From Desmodus rotundus (taxonomy: Eukaryota; Chordata; Mammalia; Chiroptera; Phyllostomidae): DNA of 64,000 nucleotides. The DNA is taken from NCBI RefSeq assembly GCF_022682495.2, contig NC_071391.1, positions 19,133,680 through 19,197,679 of the forward strand, written 5' to 3'. The notes under the pieces are model-generated. The model did no database searches. It worked only from the letters and a program-made list of their open reading frames with translations, and was not told where the DNA came from. Shown one piece after another: positions 11,516 to 22,489 of the stretch (the stretch's first letter is position 1; every line of letters starts with the position of its first letter). The position numbers were made by a program, and so were the translations under genes.

Positions 11516-12604
11516 TGGGCTTGAGAAAACACAAATGAATATAAATTTACATTAATTACAGAATGTTGTTTTGATTCATGTTTCCTTTTATGATATAAAA
11601 TAAACTTCTTGTTTTACATCACTTCATAGGGCAATTGTACCTTTTAAAACATAAATTCTTTTCCAAGCCTAAATTAAATAACCCATCTATTGACCTACTT
11701 TAAATAAACAGGGTTAAATTAAGCCATTTTGTTTGCCTGCCTTAAAAAAAGAAAAAAAGAAGCCCTTTAGTGCTCCAAGGATTTGGCATCTCATGGGGAG
11801 GGGAAATGCCTTGCTAACATTAGTGGGGTAGCTATGTCCTTCATTGTATCAGCTGTCACACTCCAGCATGGCTGGGCACAATGAATTCCAGGCAGGCAGT
11901 GTTGGAACAATTACCATGCCCTATTAATAAGCACAAAGAGAAGCGTGTGTTTTCCTCTATTATCCAGGGCTGGGCTTTTTACTGCTGCTTCTCTAGCCCT
12001 TTATGGTTCTACAACAGTAGGCACCGGGATAATGACAAATTGAAGGCAACTTCAAGCTTTACATTGTACCCTATCAATAACCACATGTTGCACAATGTTA
12101 AAAGATCAGTTCTCTTGCCTCTCTGTACTCAATATACTTTTGTGCGAAAACGCTGATGAATGTACTGAGAAGCTGTTTGATTTTGTTTTAAAGTCTCCTT
12201 GGATGAAGAATCTAAAAATATACCTTGTAGGCTGGTAACAATTTGGCAGAGCTATTTATTATGACATGTAAACATTGAATCTCAGCCAAAGTGCAATGTG
12301 GCTCCACATGCTATATGAGTTTTGATTATTGATATTTTAATGAAGTTGTTTGGAAGAGCACGAGAAATTAAAGTGTAAATGAATAGTGATTAATTACAAG
12401 TTAACCAAAATAATAATTATCTGCAAAGATGGATAGCATGTTATTAAAGAGCAAATAGCCAGCCATTTGCCAAGATGTCTGACAAACTCCTGAGAATAAT
12501 TATCAATTTGAGACAAGGGAAAAATCAGAATCTATACAGCCACCCAATAAATGTTTATTTATTTATTTTTTCATTTTCTCCAATAACTTTATTGATTTGG
12601 ATAT
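11516..12604. other. No gene seen
   Basis: Unique-looking sequence. An open frame at 11881-12156 (+, 91 codons) has no recognisable domain, splice sites or promoter. (TTTA)n-like low complexity sits at 12551-12570. Confidence 0.4.
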
Positions 12605-12925
12605 TTAGAGTATATTGGCTATCTCCCATATGTTAGAACATTCATTGTTCTTAATTAATGTCTCTGTTTGGTCGCTATCAACTTCAACTGATCTACATGA
12701 CCGTGGAGCATCGTCCTGCCAGAAAGCTCCAGCACAGAACTTTGCAAGCCACCTTTGACACGTTCGATCAGTCAGAGCATCTTCTCCATACACTGCACAA
12801 ATCTTCCTTAGCATTTCAGTTGCATTTTCACACTTGTTGAAATAATAAAGCATAATATGCTGAAAATGTTGCTTATTTTCTTCCATCTTCAATATGAAAA
12901 TGTATAAAATTGAGAAATATAACAT
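12605..12925 (-). pseudogene. Mariner transposase N-terminus relic
   Basis: On the minus strand an open stretch of 106 codons contains the N-terminal DNA-binding region of a mariner-family transposase. Visible parts are a first helix-turn-helix (near KCENATEMLRKICAVYGEDA), the linker phrase CQRWLAKFCAGAFWQDDAPR, and an EVDSDQTETLIKNNE segment leading into the second helix-turn-helix. Full-length mariner transposases are about 340-350 residues with a C-terminal DD34D catalytic domain. That domain is absent, and the frame ends at IANIL. I see no terminal inverted repeats or TA duplication, so only a 5' fragment survives. The preserved frame may reflect relatively recent decay. Confidence 0.8.
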
Positions 12926-14385
12926 GATAAAATATAATAATATAATTCACATAATATAATGTGATGTGTATTATTGCAGTAATTCTAATAAGTAGTTGCA
13001 TATGAGAAAATCATCTGTTTGAGGAAGAAATACTATTAAAGTTATAATTATAATTCACATTGGATGCACATTTAAATATATATACTCTTACTGATACTTA
13101 AACTATTTATATGTGGTTCCTGTTATTATAAGTGATGGAACCTTCAATTATAAAATGAGTGAAGTTTGGGAAACTCTTGAAAATGTGTGGGTTTTTTTCA
13201 CATGAAATAATCTCATCTTTTTTTTTTTTCTTTTTCCACAGAGCTCTCTCTCCTTCCTTGTTCTTTCATTATTGATCTTACTTATTTTAGGGTTCATCTG
13301 TTGTTTCACATAACTTAGAGATGTCCCCAGAAGTCTGAGGTAGGTTGTTTGATTGTGTTTTAGTCTCCTAAACAGCTATTAACTACAGTCTTCTGCCCGT
13401 CTTTTCTGAAAAATTTGTCTTTTGTCAGAGAGCTGGTGAATATATTTTGGATAATGATGATGTCCATTAGCTTTCAAGTAGATGTTGTGGTGTCCTCCCG
13501 CCAAACTCATATTTTTACACTTGTACATTAATTCAGTCTTTAACTAAGGAGTCACTGTCAAATCTCTTTGGTTGGATTGCTCTTTACTTTGTAATTGGCT
13601 TGGAATGGACTTCCGTATACCAGATGTTATACAACCAGTCAATACAAATGATGCTCTCTCTATGTTTACCCCATTGATTGGCTCCTTGGCAACTGGTAGT
13701 GAAAATAATTTGGCTTCTAGTCCTTAACACTAATATTGAATTCAAGACTTCTGTACAAAATCCTCAAATCAAAAGAAAATGGAAAACCTGATGTAATCAA
13801 ACTGCTAATTGGATATGTATTGAACAAATGTTTTGTTTTATTTTGTTGTTTTCATTTGGCTGCAAGACTAGTATCAGTTCCTCACAACCATAGACCCAAA
13901 TCGGGATGCTTCTTCTCAGTGAGTCTTTCATACATTAATAGAACAGGCAAAAAATTCAGATTGGAAATTTCCACTGTAATAAATGCAAGTAATCTTATGA
14001 AATCAAAAGACTTCCTAATTACTAACTCTTCTATGAGCTAACACAGTTTTGTATATGTCTAAGAGTAGTGATAGATTATTAGGAAATATTTTGCTAAGAG
14101 ATACATAGGATACAGAATTATAAAAAAAAATCATGCAGTTCATTTAGGCTTAGCCAGCTGAAGGGATGTATTGGGCTGTGTAACTGAAGATTTCCCATAC
14201 ATTTATGTTAGTCAGATCTCAATTCACTGGCTCAAATATCAAACACATTTCCTTTTATCAACTCAGTTTTCTTTATTGTGAATATTTGTACAGAAGTCTT
14301 CTGGAACCAGACATGAAATCAACTAAGAATGTTAGCTGCTATGATTTAGAAAAGAGTTTTTATGGACATTGAAACTACTTAATGA
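12926..14385. other. AT-rich sequence, no gene seen
   Basis: A TA/AATA-rich run covers about 12926-12970. A splice-acceptor-like polypyrimidine tract ends in CAG at 13239-13241, but the sequence after it is closed in all three frames. A 101-codon open frame (13736-14041, +) has no recognisable content. Confidence 0.4.
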
Positions 14386-14810
14386 AACCAGCTAAACAGA
14401 AAGCAGAATAGAGGTTACCAGAGGCTGAGGTTTGGAGGAGATGGGGAAATGCTGGTCAAAGGGTATAAGCCTTCAGTCATATGATGAAGGTCTGGGGACC
14501 TGATGTACGGCATGGAGACTTCAGGTACTAATACTGTGTTGTGTACCTGGACTTTGCTGAGAGTAAACCTTAAGTGATTTTGCCACCACCACCAAAATAA
14601 TAATAATAACAACAACAACAATAATAATAATAACAATGCAACTATGTGAGGTGATGGATATGTTAATTAACCTGATTGTGATAATCCTTGATAATCCTTT
14701 CACAAAATACACATGTCAAATCATCATATTGTACATTTTGAATATATTCAACTGTGTTTGACAATTATACCACAATAAAGTTGAAAATAATTAAATAAAA
14801 ATAAAATAAA
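14386..14810 (+). mobile_element. L1 3' end (L1M type, sense)
   Basis: AGAGGTTACCAGAGGCTGAG, AAATGCTGGTCAAAGGGTAT and TGTGAGGTGATGGATATGTT follow the 3' UTR of old L1 elements in order. It ends with TACCACAATAAAGTTGAAAA and an A-rich tail at 14782-14810. An ATT/AAC-type trinucleotide tract at 14594-14635 replaces the usual A-rich spacer. The poly-A signal AATAAA is at the expected place. No ORF2 sequence is present, so it is strongly 5'-truncated. Confidence 0.8.
14594..14635 (+). repeat. Trinucleotide microsatellite (AAT)n/(AAC)n
   Basis: Alternating ATA-A and ACA-A triplets inside the L1 3' UTR. Reverse-strand open frames across it encode only runs of Leu, Ile or Val and are artefacts. Confidence 0.9.
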
Positions 14811-15729
14811 TGGAGGACTTGGGTTAAAGAAATCTAATGTAGAAACCGACTTATCTAATGGAGAAATGCTGAGCTTCCCCATTTGAACTGATGAGCCATC
14901 GGTATGTCTCACGTGCCTTTGTCTATGTGGTACACAAGCATGTGTGAGCAACACAGGGACGTGCTCACACCCACAGAGGGAGGGGGGCTGAGCGAAGAGA
15001 ACAGGGCAAACTAATTTCTTCTCAATAAGACTTAGATCCCATAAAGCCAATTTTAAGATCTGTGTTCTATGTTGTTCCTGCTCTCTATATGTAGCTCTCT
15101 ACAAATGAATGCCCCAGTGTTTATAAGCAATTTGGCTTCTAATAACAGGTCATGACTAATATATTTTGGAATTACTATGCTTTATGGCAGCAATAACAGA
15201 GATGTGTATTTGTGTATTTTAAAATCAGAAATAACCATTTTATTTAGTGGACTTGATCACAATGATAAGCACTAACAAATGTTGAGTTAAGAATCATCAT
15301 TCTAATGAGGCTAAGTAATACCTAGCATTAATTAATTAACTTGCAAAAAAAGTTTGATAATATTTCTAAACTCTGGAAATTAAATTACTGTGTATCTTCT
15401 CAGACTTAAGAAATCATCATTTTTTAAAACACTGCTATCAGCAAAAACAAGATATAAAACAAAAATATATTTTATAAAAACATGCACATGTTGTTAGTAC
15501 CTGAGAGATACCTGAGAGGGGAAAATTATGTTTTGCTAACATCTTCTTCTCTATAAACTGAATTTAAATTCATCTTGCAATTTCTAGAATGGAAATCAAA
15601 TGAATGAAGTATCTCCAGCCTGCCTTTGTTATCATGGTGGAACCAGAGGAGTATCTCCAGACCACCTGACAATGTATCGATCTCTGTATAAATCAAAAAT
15701 AACTTCATCTAACAGGCAATTATATTTCA
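14811..15729. other. No gene seen
   Basis: No recognised repeat. A 100-codon minus-strand frame (14748-15050) begins outside the L1 tail and has no recognisable domain. Confidence 0.4.
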
Positions 15730-16830
15730 CATGCCTACGGGACAGGAAGCATCATGTTTAGCATCTGGGATACCAGCTTAAATAATACATGGTATCAGCC
15801 CTCCAAGTATATTTAGTCTACTAAGCAAGATCAAACAAAAATAAAGTGCAATAAAATATAATGCATTCATGACAGATGATTGAATAACATGCTATGGGCA
15901 GAAATAAGAGGAAAATCTGAAGCAGACTTTGATTCAAGGATCAGGGTCAGACTTCCAGAGGAATGTTAAAAGCCAGAATTTTTTAATTTGGGTTAAAAGT
16001 GTACGTTATCAAGCAAAGAAATCTGCCTGTGTGAATTCAAGGCAGCAGGACACCATAGGCCGTCCTTGATAAACCTCATGCCATTTATTACGATAAACCT
16101 CACACACGACAATGTGATTTGAGATGAGGCCAGAGAGGGATGAGTGCGGTAAGGTACAGAGTTTGGAGTTGGTCTTGAAAGTTATGCAGAATTACTGAAA
16201 TATTTAAAAGGAAATTGTGACTATGAAGATAATTTTTAGAGAAATTATTCTGTTGGTGGTAGGGTGGATAGATTGAAGGGGATCCTGAATAGGGGCTGGA
16301 AATCTATTACACTATTTATTGTATTAATCCAAGTTTGAGAGGTATGAGTGTGGGTAAGAGGAATAGTGATAAACATAAGAATTATCGTGAAAGTAGAAGC
16401 TGTAGAGTATGATCAGATATAATAGATAATATAATAATATGAAATAGGGTGGTAAGAAATCAAAGAGGACATATCATGTAATTCCAAGCTTTTTGTTTTG
16501 GACACATATGTTCTTGCTACCATTGTTCTCCAAGAAAAAAGATGTGGGGAACAAAAAATGATGAATTTGTTTTCTGATATATTGAGTTTTAAATGCTAAC
16601 GGGGGATCCAAGATAATTATTTCCATTAAGCTCCACAGCAGAGATTATCTGAGAAGTGTGGAATGAAGATACAGACTCAGGAATCACTGAAGTTGTACTT
16701 GGTAATGAGACCCATGGGTTTCAATGCATTTGCTGATTAGAAATGCAGACATCTGAGGGCAAACTGACAGGAGAACCGACCACAGAGGAGATCAACTAGG
16801 ACTCGCTCAGGCAAACATGACAGTGATGTC
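15730..16830 (-). mobile_element. L2-like LINE relic (antisense), strongly diverged
   Basis: Plus-strand phrases occur in the order expected for the antisense of the ancient L2 LINE. These include AAAAGGAAATTGTGACTATG, GGTGGTAGGGTGGATAGATT, then AGGGGCTGGAAATCTATTAC, TTATTGTATTAATCCAAGTT (antisense of the 'aggctattgcaataatcca' landmark) and TGATATATTGAGTTTTAAAT. All frames are closed. L2 has been inactive since before the placental radiation, so only faint similarity remains. Limits are approximate. Confidence 0.5.
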
Positions 16831-16865
16831 CAGCAAGGCGGTTCACATAAATTATTGTCCAAGGG

Positions 16866-17078
16866 TGTAGACGTTAGAGCCAGAGCATAAAAACTCAAAA
16901 GCTGGCTCTATTTTTACCTCAATATGTCACTATCAGCAAATGACCTAAACACCTTGACCCAAGTACTACTCTTTTAGTGGTACATGCCTTAGGGTCACTG
17001 TCATGGTTAAAAATATTAAATTATTCCAGGGTCGGGAATATGCTAAGAACTCCACAAATGGTGGCTATTGTTAGCATT
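16866..17078 (+). mobile_element. MIR-type SINE
   Basis: Phrases such as GTAGACGTTAGAGCCAGAGC, AAAAGCTGGCTCTATTTTTA and TATGTCACTATCAGCAAATG, ending in CACAAATGGTGGCTATTGTT, follow the MIR order from tRNA-related region through core to the L2-like 3' end. Confidence 0.55.
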
Positions 17079-17079
17079 T

Positions 17080-17880
17080 TGAGATATAATTGACAATATT
17101 TTATTAGTTTCTATGGTTCATTATTTGTATATATTACAAAATGCTCACCGCATAAGTCTAGTTAACACCCATCACCACACATGGTTACATTTGCTTTTCT
17201 TGTGATGAGAACTTTAAAGATCTACTCTCTTAGCAACTTTCAAATATACAATAGAATATTTATTAACTGAATTTGTCATGGCGTACATTACATCCCCATG
17301 ACTTCCTTATTTTATAATTAAAGGTCTGTGCCTTTTTACTCCTGCACCCATTTCATGCCCCCCACTTCGGGAAACCACCAGTCTACTTTCTGCACAGATG
17401 AGTTTGGTTTTGTTTGGGGGATTTTTTTAAGATTCCACATATAAATGACATCATATACAGGTATTTAACTCTCTTTGTCTGACTTATTTCACATACCATA
17501 ATGCCCTCAATGTTCATCCATGTTATAAATGACAGAGTGTCTCATGGCTGACTAATATTCCACTGTGTACACATATATACCATCTCTCCTTGACTATTCA
17601 TCCAGGTACTTAAGTTTGTTTCTAAGTGTTTGCTACTGTGAAAATACTGAAATAAACAAGGGAGTGCATATATCTTTTAGACACCCTGCTTTCATTTCCT
17701 TTGAGTATATACCTAGATGTAGAATTGCTGGATCACCTGAAATATCTATTTTTAATTCTTTGAGGAAATTCCACATTGCTTTCCATAGTGGCTGAACCAA
17801 CTTACATGCCCACCAATAGCGTACAAGGGTTTTCTTTGTCCGAATCCTTACCAACACTTGTTATCTCTTGTCCTTTTTTT
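17080..17880 (-). mobile_element. L1 3' region (antisense), first of a tandem pair
   Basis: The plus strand reads the antisense of an L1 3' end. GAGATATAATTGACAATATT at the 3' end is followed by AAAGATCTACTCTCTTAGCA, ATGTTCATCCATGTT and CTGTTTATCC-like sequence. TTCCATAGTGGCTGAACCAA and TGCCCACCAATAGCGTACAA come from the end of ORF2. The element stops at a T run (17874-17885), directly before an LTR. A second L1 3' region of a different subfamily in the same orientation follows at 18716. Confidence 0.8.
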
Positions 17881-18322
17881 TTTTTAATTGAGCAGGTAAA
17901 CCCTAAGAAATAAGACACCTACCAAGAAAAGCTCCTGATGGGTAACAGGGTTCAAAATAAAAACAAAAACAAAAACAAACAAATAAATGGAGCCTAGCAG
18001 CCATTTCTGCACAAGGGCCTCTCATGTACACTGCACTTCACAGAGAAGTTGGTGCTGGACTGCCTGCCTCTGCACTGAACTCTCCGCCTGCACTGTGTTT
18101 CTCCATCTGAGCCAGCCCTTATAAAGGGGTTCCTGGAAGTGCATTTCATCCAATAGGAATGAAGCTGTCCCCATCCAAAAGGAGCTCTGCAGCTCTGAAC
18201 AAACAGAGCATCTCTACTCTGACCAATCAGGATAGTGCCTTTTGGACCAATCAAACTTTGAGAATTTGGAGTTCTCATTTGCATGAGGATGGAATAATCA
18301 GGGGCCAGGGGTGATAACTGTT

Positions 18323-18337
18323 GTCTATATAAACCAG
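18323..18337 (+). promoter_or_regulatory. LTR TATA box
   Basis: TGTCTATATAAACCAGG lies about 75-170 bp downstream of three CCAAT-type boxes, the spacing expected of a retroviral U3 promoter. Whether it still drives transcription cannot be judged from sequence. Confidence 0.65.
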
Positions 18338-18418
18338 GTCCCCTCTGGTTCTGGGAGCACACTTTCCCTTTCCACGAATTGAAGACTGCATTTCACTGTC
18401 TGAGCTGAAACACCTAAA

Positions 18419-18552
18419 ATGCCTCAGCAGAGCAGAGCAAAGCAAATCGGTGCGCGTCAGAGGAGGCTGGCACAGAACAGAGCAGACCAAGGCACAGCGG
18501 CGCAGACCAGAGCAGTACAAAGCAGACCTGCATGGAGCAGAGCAGAGCTGTC
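18419..18552 (+). repeat. Degenerate AGAGC-rich repeat within the LTR
   Basis: Units such as CAGAGCAGAGCAAAGCA and CAGACCAGAGCAGTACAAAG recur with substitutions. The tract gives a spurious 73-codon frame rich in Gln, Arg and Ala. It lies between the TATA box and the poly-A signal, so in the transcribed R-like region. Confidence 0.7.
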
Positions 18553-18715
18553 TAGTCAGAGGGGCCTGGCTCTAGGGCTGCCTCATAGCTGTGCTGTTTT
18601 TAAAGCTGTGCTATGTCGCAATTGGGCTGTTTTGCATTAAATAAAGTTTCCTTCTTTACCACATCCCATTGAGGGGATTCCTCTTAGCATTCAATTGGGG
18701 TCAACAACCATCAGT

Positions 18716-19505
18716 TGAGAAGTGTAATTGACATGCAACATTTTATTAACTTTAGGAGGACAACATAATGAATCAACATTTAAATACACTGCAAAATAAT
18801 CACCACAGTTAGTTTAGTTACCATCTATCCCTGTACAAAGTTACAATATTTTTTCTTGGGTTGAGAACTTTTAATACTTTCTGAGCAACTTTCAAATTTG
18901 CAATATATCACTACTGATTATAGTCATTATACTGCATATTAAATACCTATGGCTTATTTATTTTCTATCTAGAAGTTTGTACTTCTTGATCTCCTCCTCC
19001 CCATTTCACCTATCCCCCAAGCCCCCTTCCCTCTGGCAACTGCAATCTGTGTCTATGTTTTGTTTAATTTAATTTTGTTTGTTCATTTGTTTTGATTTTT
19101 AAAGATTCCACATGTAAGTGAAATCATACAGTATTGTCTTTTTGTGTCTGACATTTCGTTTAGTTTATTCCCTCAAAGTCCACCCATGTTGTTGCTGTTT
19201 GCAAGATGTCATTCATTTTTGTGGCTGAGTAGTATTCATTGTATATATACCACATCTTCTTTATCCATGTATTCATTCACTAATGAACATTTAGGTGGTT
19301 TTCATATCTTGGTTATTATAAGTATTTCTTTTCAAATTAATGTTTTTATTTTTTTCAGATAAGTATTTGGGTGTGGAACTGTTGAATTATATAGTATTTC
19401 TATTTTTAATTTTTTGAGGAACATTTTACTGTTTTCCTTAGTGGCTGCACCAACTGACATTCCCATCAATAGTATATACAAGGGTTCCCTTTTCTCCACA
19501 GATTA
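18716..19505 (-). mobile_element. L1 3' region (antisense), second of a tandem pair
   Basis: TGTAATTGACATGCAACATT is the antisense L1 3' end. It is followed by AGTTTAGTTACCATCTATCC, ATTATAGTCATTATACTGCA and TAGTGGCTGCACCAACTGAC. The sequence differs from the 17080-17880 copy throughout (a different L1M subfamily), so the pair represents two insertions and not a duplication. Both are truncated at nearly the same point of the element. Confidence 0.8.
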
Positions 19506-20423
19506 GTCACAAGGGATTTGTGAGGCTGTTCTGGAAAATGTTAATTTACTGAGGGTAAGAATACATATTTGATGGTAGATGCTGCTTAAGATAAAAAAGA
19601 GAAAGGAGAAAAGTAATTGAAAACCGACAGAGAATATTCCTGTTATCCAGAGACAATGCTTAATTTCTATGAAATTAAGACTCCCAACTCTTGGGGCATG
19701 TGGGCTCTGAAAATCTTCATTGATTACTCACAATGGCCTTTAAAGATTTAAGTGCTTTTTCAACTGACAAATGACAGAGAATTAAATAGATTTTAATTTT
19801 TGCATATAGTTAAGGATTTATTAGTAATTATCTGCTAAGTAAATTATCCAAGCCCACTAAAATTTAGTATTCCTAAATTACAAATATATTATTGGGTTTA
19901 TTGAAGCTCTAGTACAGCAACTTAAGAAGTCAGCACATGTTTACAAACAGATGGCTAGTGATTATTTGTTATACAATAATGATTTCTGAGTAATGCATTA
20001 TTGGCGATATCTTATTGCTGACTTTTTAACTCTTTAATTATAAATCATTATCTGTTTAATATGTTGAAGATTGTTTGCACAGTCCTAAAGCATGTATATA
20101 TTTGCATAATTGTGGTGTATAATTTTTCAATAGCTAGGTTTTGAGATATTTATGTGTTGTAGTTAAAACATGAATCATTCATAGCTCTTTTGCTAAAGGA
20201 AATGGATATAAATTCCTCTAGATATTACTTATAGAGTATAATACTTCATTGGTGATATCCTGTATGTGAGCTTGGGTAAAATACATATGAAAAATTGCAA
20301 AATAACTTCAAGGTAAATGCAATGAAATTAATCCATTATACTCAAATCAGCAGGGTATTATGTTATTAAAAAAAGGGATACACATTTATATTTTTAAAAA
20401 TAATCTACATACATTCTGTATTC
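19506..20423. other. No gene seen
   Basis: AT-rich sequence with no recognised repeat or exon. Confidence 0.4.
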
Positions 20424-20900
20424 ATTATCTATTCTTGCATGACAAATTACCTCCAAATTAGTTGCTTCAAACAATACTTATTTTGCCATGTATAATGCAC
20501 ACTTTTTAGCCCAAATTTTTGAGGGAAAAAGTAAGGATGCATATTACACATGGGTAGTGTTTGTTCATGTGTTTTATAATTATAGGTTACATAAAATTTC
20601 TTGTACCATAATATGTTCAAACATAAATGTTAAAATTCCTTTATAATTCAAAAACATGTATCTAAATATAAATGAATGAAAATTGAATTAAAAAGTTAAA
20701 ATGAACATTTTTTCCTGAAAGTTTTAGCCAAAAACGTGGGTGTGCAGTATATATGGCAAAATATGGTACTTCTTGGTGCCTGTGGATCAGCAATTTCAAA
20801 CAGATACAGTGGGAGTGGCTTGTCTCTGCTCTGTGATATCTGGGGCCTCAGCTGAAACACTGGAAGTATGGGCAATAGACGTGATCTGGAGTCTTGACTA
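20424..20900 (-). mobile_element. MLT1-type LTR (MaLR), interrupted
   Basis: TTCATTATCTATTCTTGCAT, then GACAAATTACCTCCAAATTA and GTTGCTTCAAACAATA, is the antisense 3' end of an MLT1-class MaLR LTR. After a 281-bp insertion it resumes as CTTGGTGCCTGTGGATCAGC, followed by CTCAGCTGAAACACTGG-like sequence. MaLR LTRs are old mammal-wide elements. The far end is diffuse and may extend to about 21100. Confidence 0.6.
20481..20761. mobile_element. 281-bp TA-flanked element with inverted ends
   Basis: The left end TTTTGCCATGTATAATGCAC pairs with the inverted right end, whose reverse complement reads TTTTGCCATATATACTGCAC; 18 of these 20 positions match. The similarity continues less perfectly inward (TTTTTAGCC against TTTTTGGCT). 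TA flanks both sides (20479-20480 and 20762-20763), as expected for a Tc1/mariner-superfamily MITE. The interior is AT-rich and non-coding. It sits inside, and therefore postdates, an MLT1 LTR. I cannot name its family, and a hAT origin is not formally excluded. Confidence 0.7.
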
Positions 20901-22489
20901 AGGTGGGAAAAAATCCATTTCCAAGTTGATTCATTGTATGGACTGGTAAGTTGGTTCCTTTTTTACATGGACTTCATATTGGAACCTTTCCACAGAGCTA
21001 CAAATGTGCCCTTACATTTGCTGGCTTCTCTGTAGAGAGAGTGATCTAAGAGGGAAAGACGAAAGCAGCAATTCCTTGTATGAACTAGCCTGAGAAATTA
21101 AACGTTGCCCATTATGCAATGTTTTATTCATTAGAAGGAGCCCTTGTAATGTAATTAGTCTTACAATCAATTGATGGGTAATTAGATTCTGTGATATTGT
21201 AATTTATAATAAGAAATACATGGAGTTTATCTAAGTCCCAGGCTCCTGCAGTGCTCCTAAAACCCTTGGCTTTTTCCAAGTGATGAGCAGATAAAGTCAT
21301 CTTTTGTTATGTTAAGGAGGTGTCTTTTGTACATCATAGTAGAGATGTGGGCTGAGTACCAAAGGAGCCAACCATGAGTAGATGGGTGGAGCTTTCAGTC
21401 CTTACCCACTTTCGGGGACAGGAGAGGGGCTAAAGGTTAAATGGATTGCCAATGGCCAATTTGATCCCTTGCTCCCTAGGACACTGATACTCAAAATCTG
21501 GCATTTCTAAAGGTCAGTCCTAAAGCTTGTAAACTTGATGCTTTCCTCTAGTATTTTACTTCCTCAAACATTCAACTGGAAAATGTCCTCAGGGAACAAG
21601 GTAGGGTACAAGTGAATCTATTCACATTGTCTTTCTTTGATACACCTGCATGAATTCCTCTCCAAAGATTTCAGACAGTTGTTTGCTGTATTTTCTTTAG
21701 ATTTATGGTTATTTTTGGAAGGAAGGTTAATCAATGCAAACTGTCTTATCATGGTTTCCTCTTTTATTCTTCTGAGCAATTTTGTGGAAAATTACTATTA
21801 TTTCTGATAGATTTTTTTTCTTTTGATAGAATTCATAAATGAAATTATCTGAGCCTGGCAATATCTTTGTTGTATATATTTTGCTTTGAAACTTTATTTC
21901 TTTGGTATATAAAGGAATATTCAGATTTCCTTGTTTTTCTTTATTTTTTAGTTGCATTATCCAAAGAATTAATTTCATGTAAGTTCTTAAATATTATGTC
22001 ATAAAGTTTTCATAAAAATCTTATTATCCTTTCAATGTCTGCAGTTTTAATTGTTAAATTAATTGTCATTTTGAAAAATTTACATAGGAAATGCTATTAC
22101 ATTTTTCAAAATTCAAAATATGTCAATATCACTTTTCCTTTCACCTTTGCCCTTTAACAATCCAGTTCTTTCTGAAATTGATGGAATTCTATATGTACTA
22201 TTATGCACCTTATATTTGTTAATTCTGCAAGTATTTCTGTATTATGATACAAAAAGCTTCCTCATTAATTTATTTTGCTATATGGTATAGATATGTAATA
22301 ATTAACTTGCCTATCCCCTATCAATGAACATCTAAAAGCCCTACTGCATGAATAACATTTTTTATGTGTAGTTCTACACATATATGAGTACATATTTAGG
22401 ATTAACTTACTATAAATGCAGTTACTTAGTCAAAATGTTACCACCCATATTTAGCTAATTATTAATAAAAAAGAGTGGGGAAAAGTGAG
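20901..22489. other. No gene seen
   Basis: 21100-21480 may be an old LTR or unnamed repeat, but I cannot support a family. The rest is AT-rich. An 83-codon minus-strand frame (21727-21978) lies in AT-rich sequence and looks like chance. Confidence 0.35.

Larger units (their letters stand above)
17889..18706 (+). mobile_element. Solo LTR of an endogenous retrovirus (class I-like)
   Basis: The segment has the anatomy of a retroviral LTR in plus orientation. There are repeated CCAAT boxes (CCAATAGG near 18151, ACCAATCAGG near 18221, ACCAATCAAA near 18246). A TATA box (CTATATAAACC, about 18325-18335) follows, and a poly-A signal AATAAAGTTTCC lies near 18640-18651. No gag, pol or env sequence flanks it, so it is a solo LTR. 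Between the TATA box and the poly-A signal, 18419-18552 is a degenerate AGAGC-rich repeat. I could not find a clear target duplication. The true left edge could be about 17988, because 17940-17987 is an A-rich run. Class I assignment rests on promoter layout only. Confidence 0.7.

Noticed and set aside
13242..13339. Exon-like segment after a strong polypyrimidine tract (CAG at 13239-13241) and before GAG|GTAGGT
   Set aside because: All three frames contain stops, so it is not a coding exon. A non-coding RNA exon cannot be excluded but has no support.
17994..18640. ORFs of 73-122 codons on both strands
   Set aside because: All lie inside a solo LTR, and the Gln/Ala-rich one reads the AGAGC repeat.
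18515..18640. Possible retroviral coding sequence next to the LTR
   Set aside because: No gag, pol or env motif is seen on either side; the element is a solo LTR.
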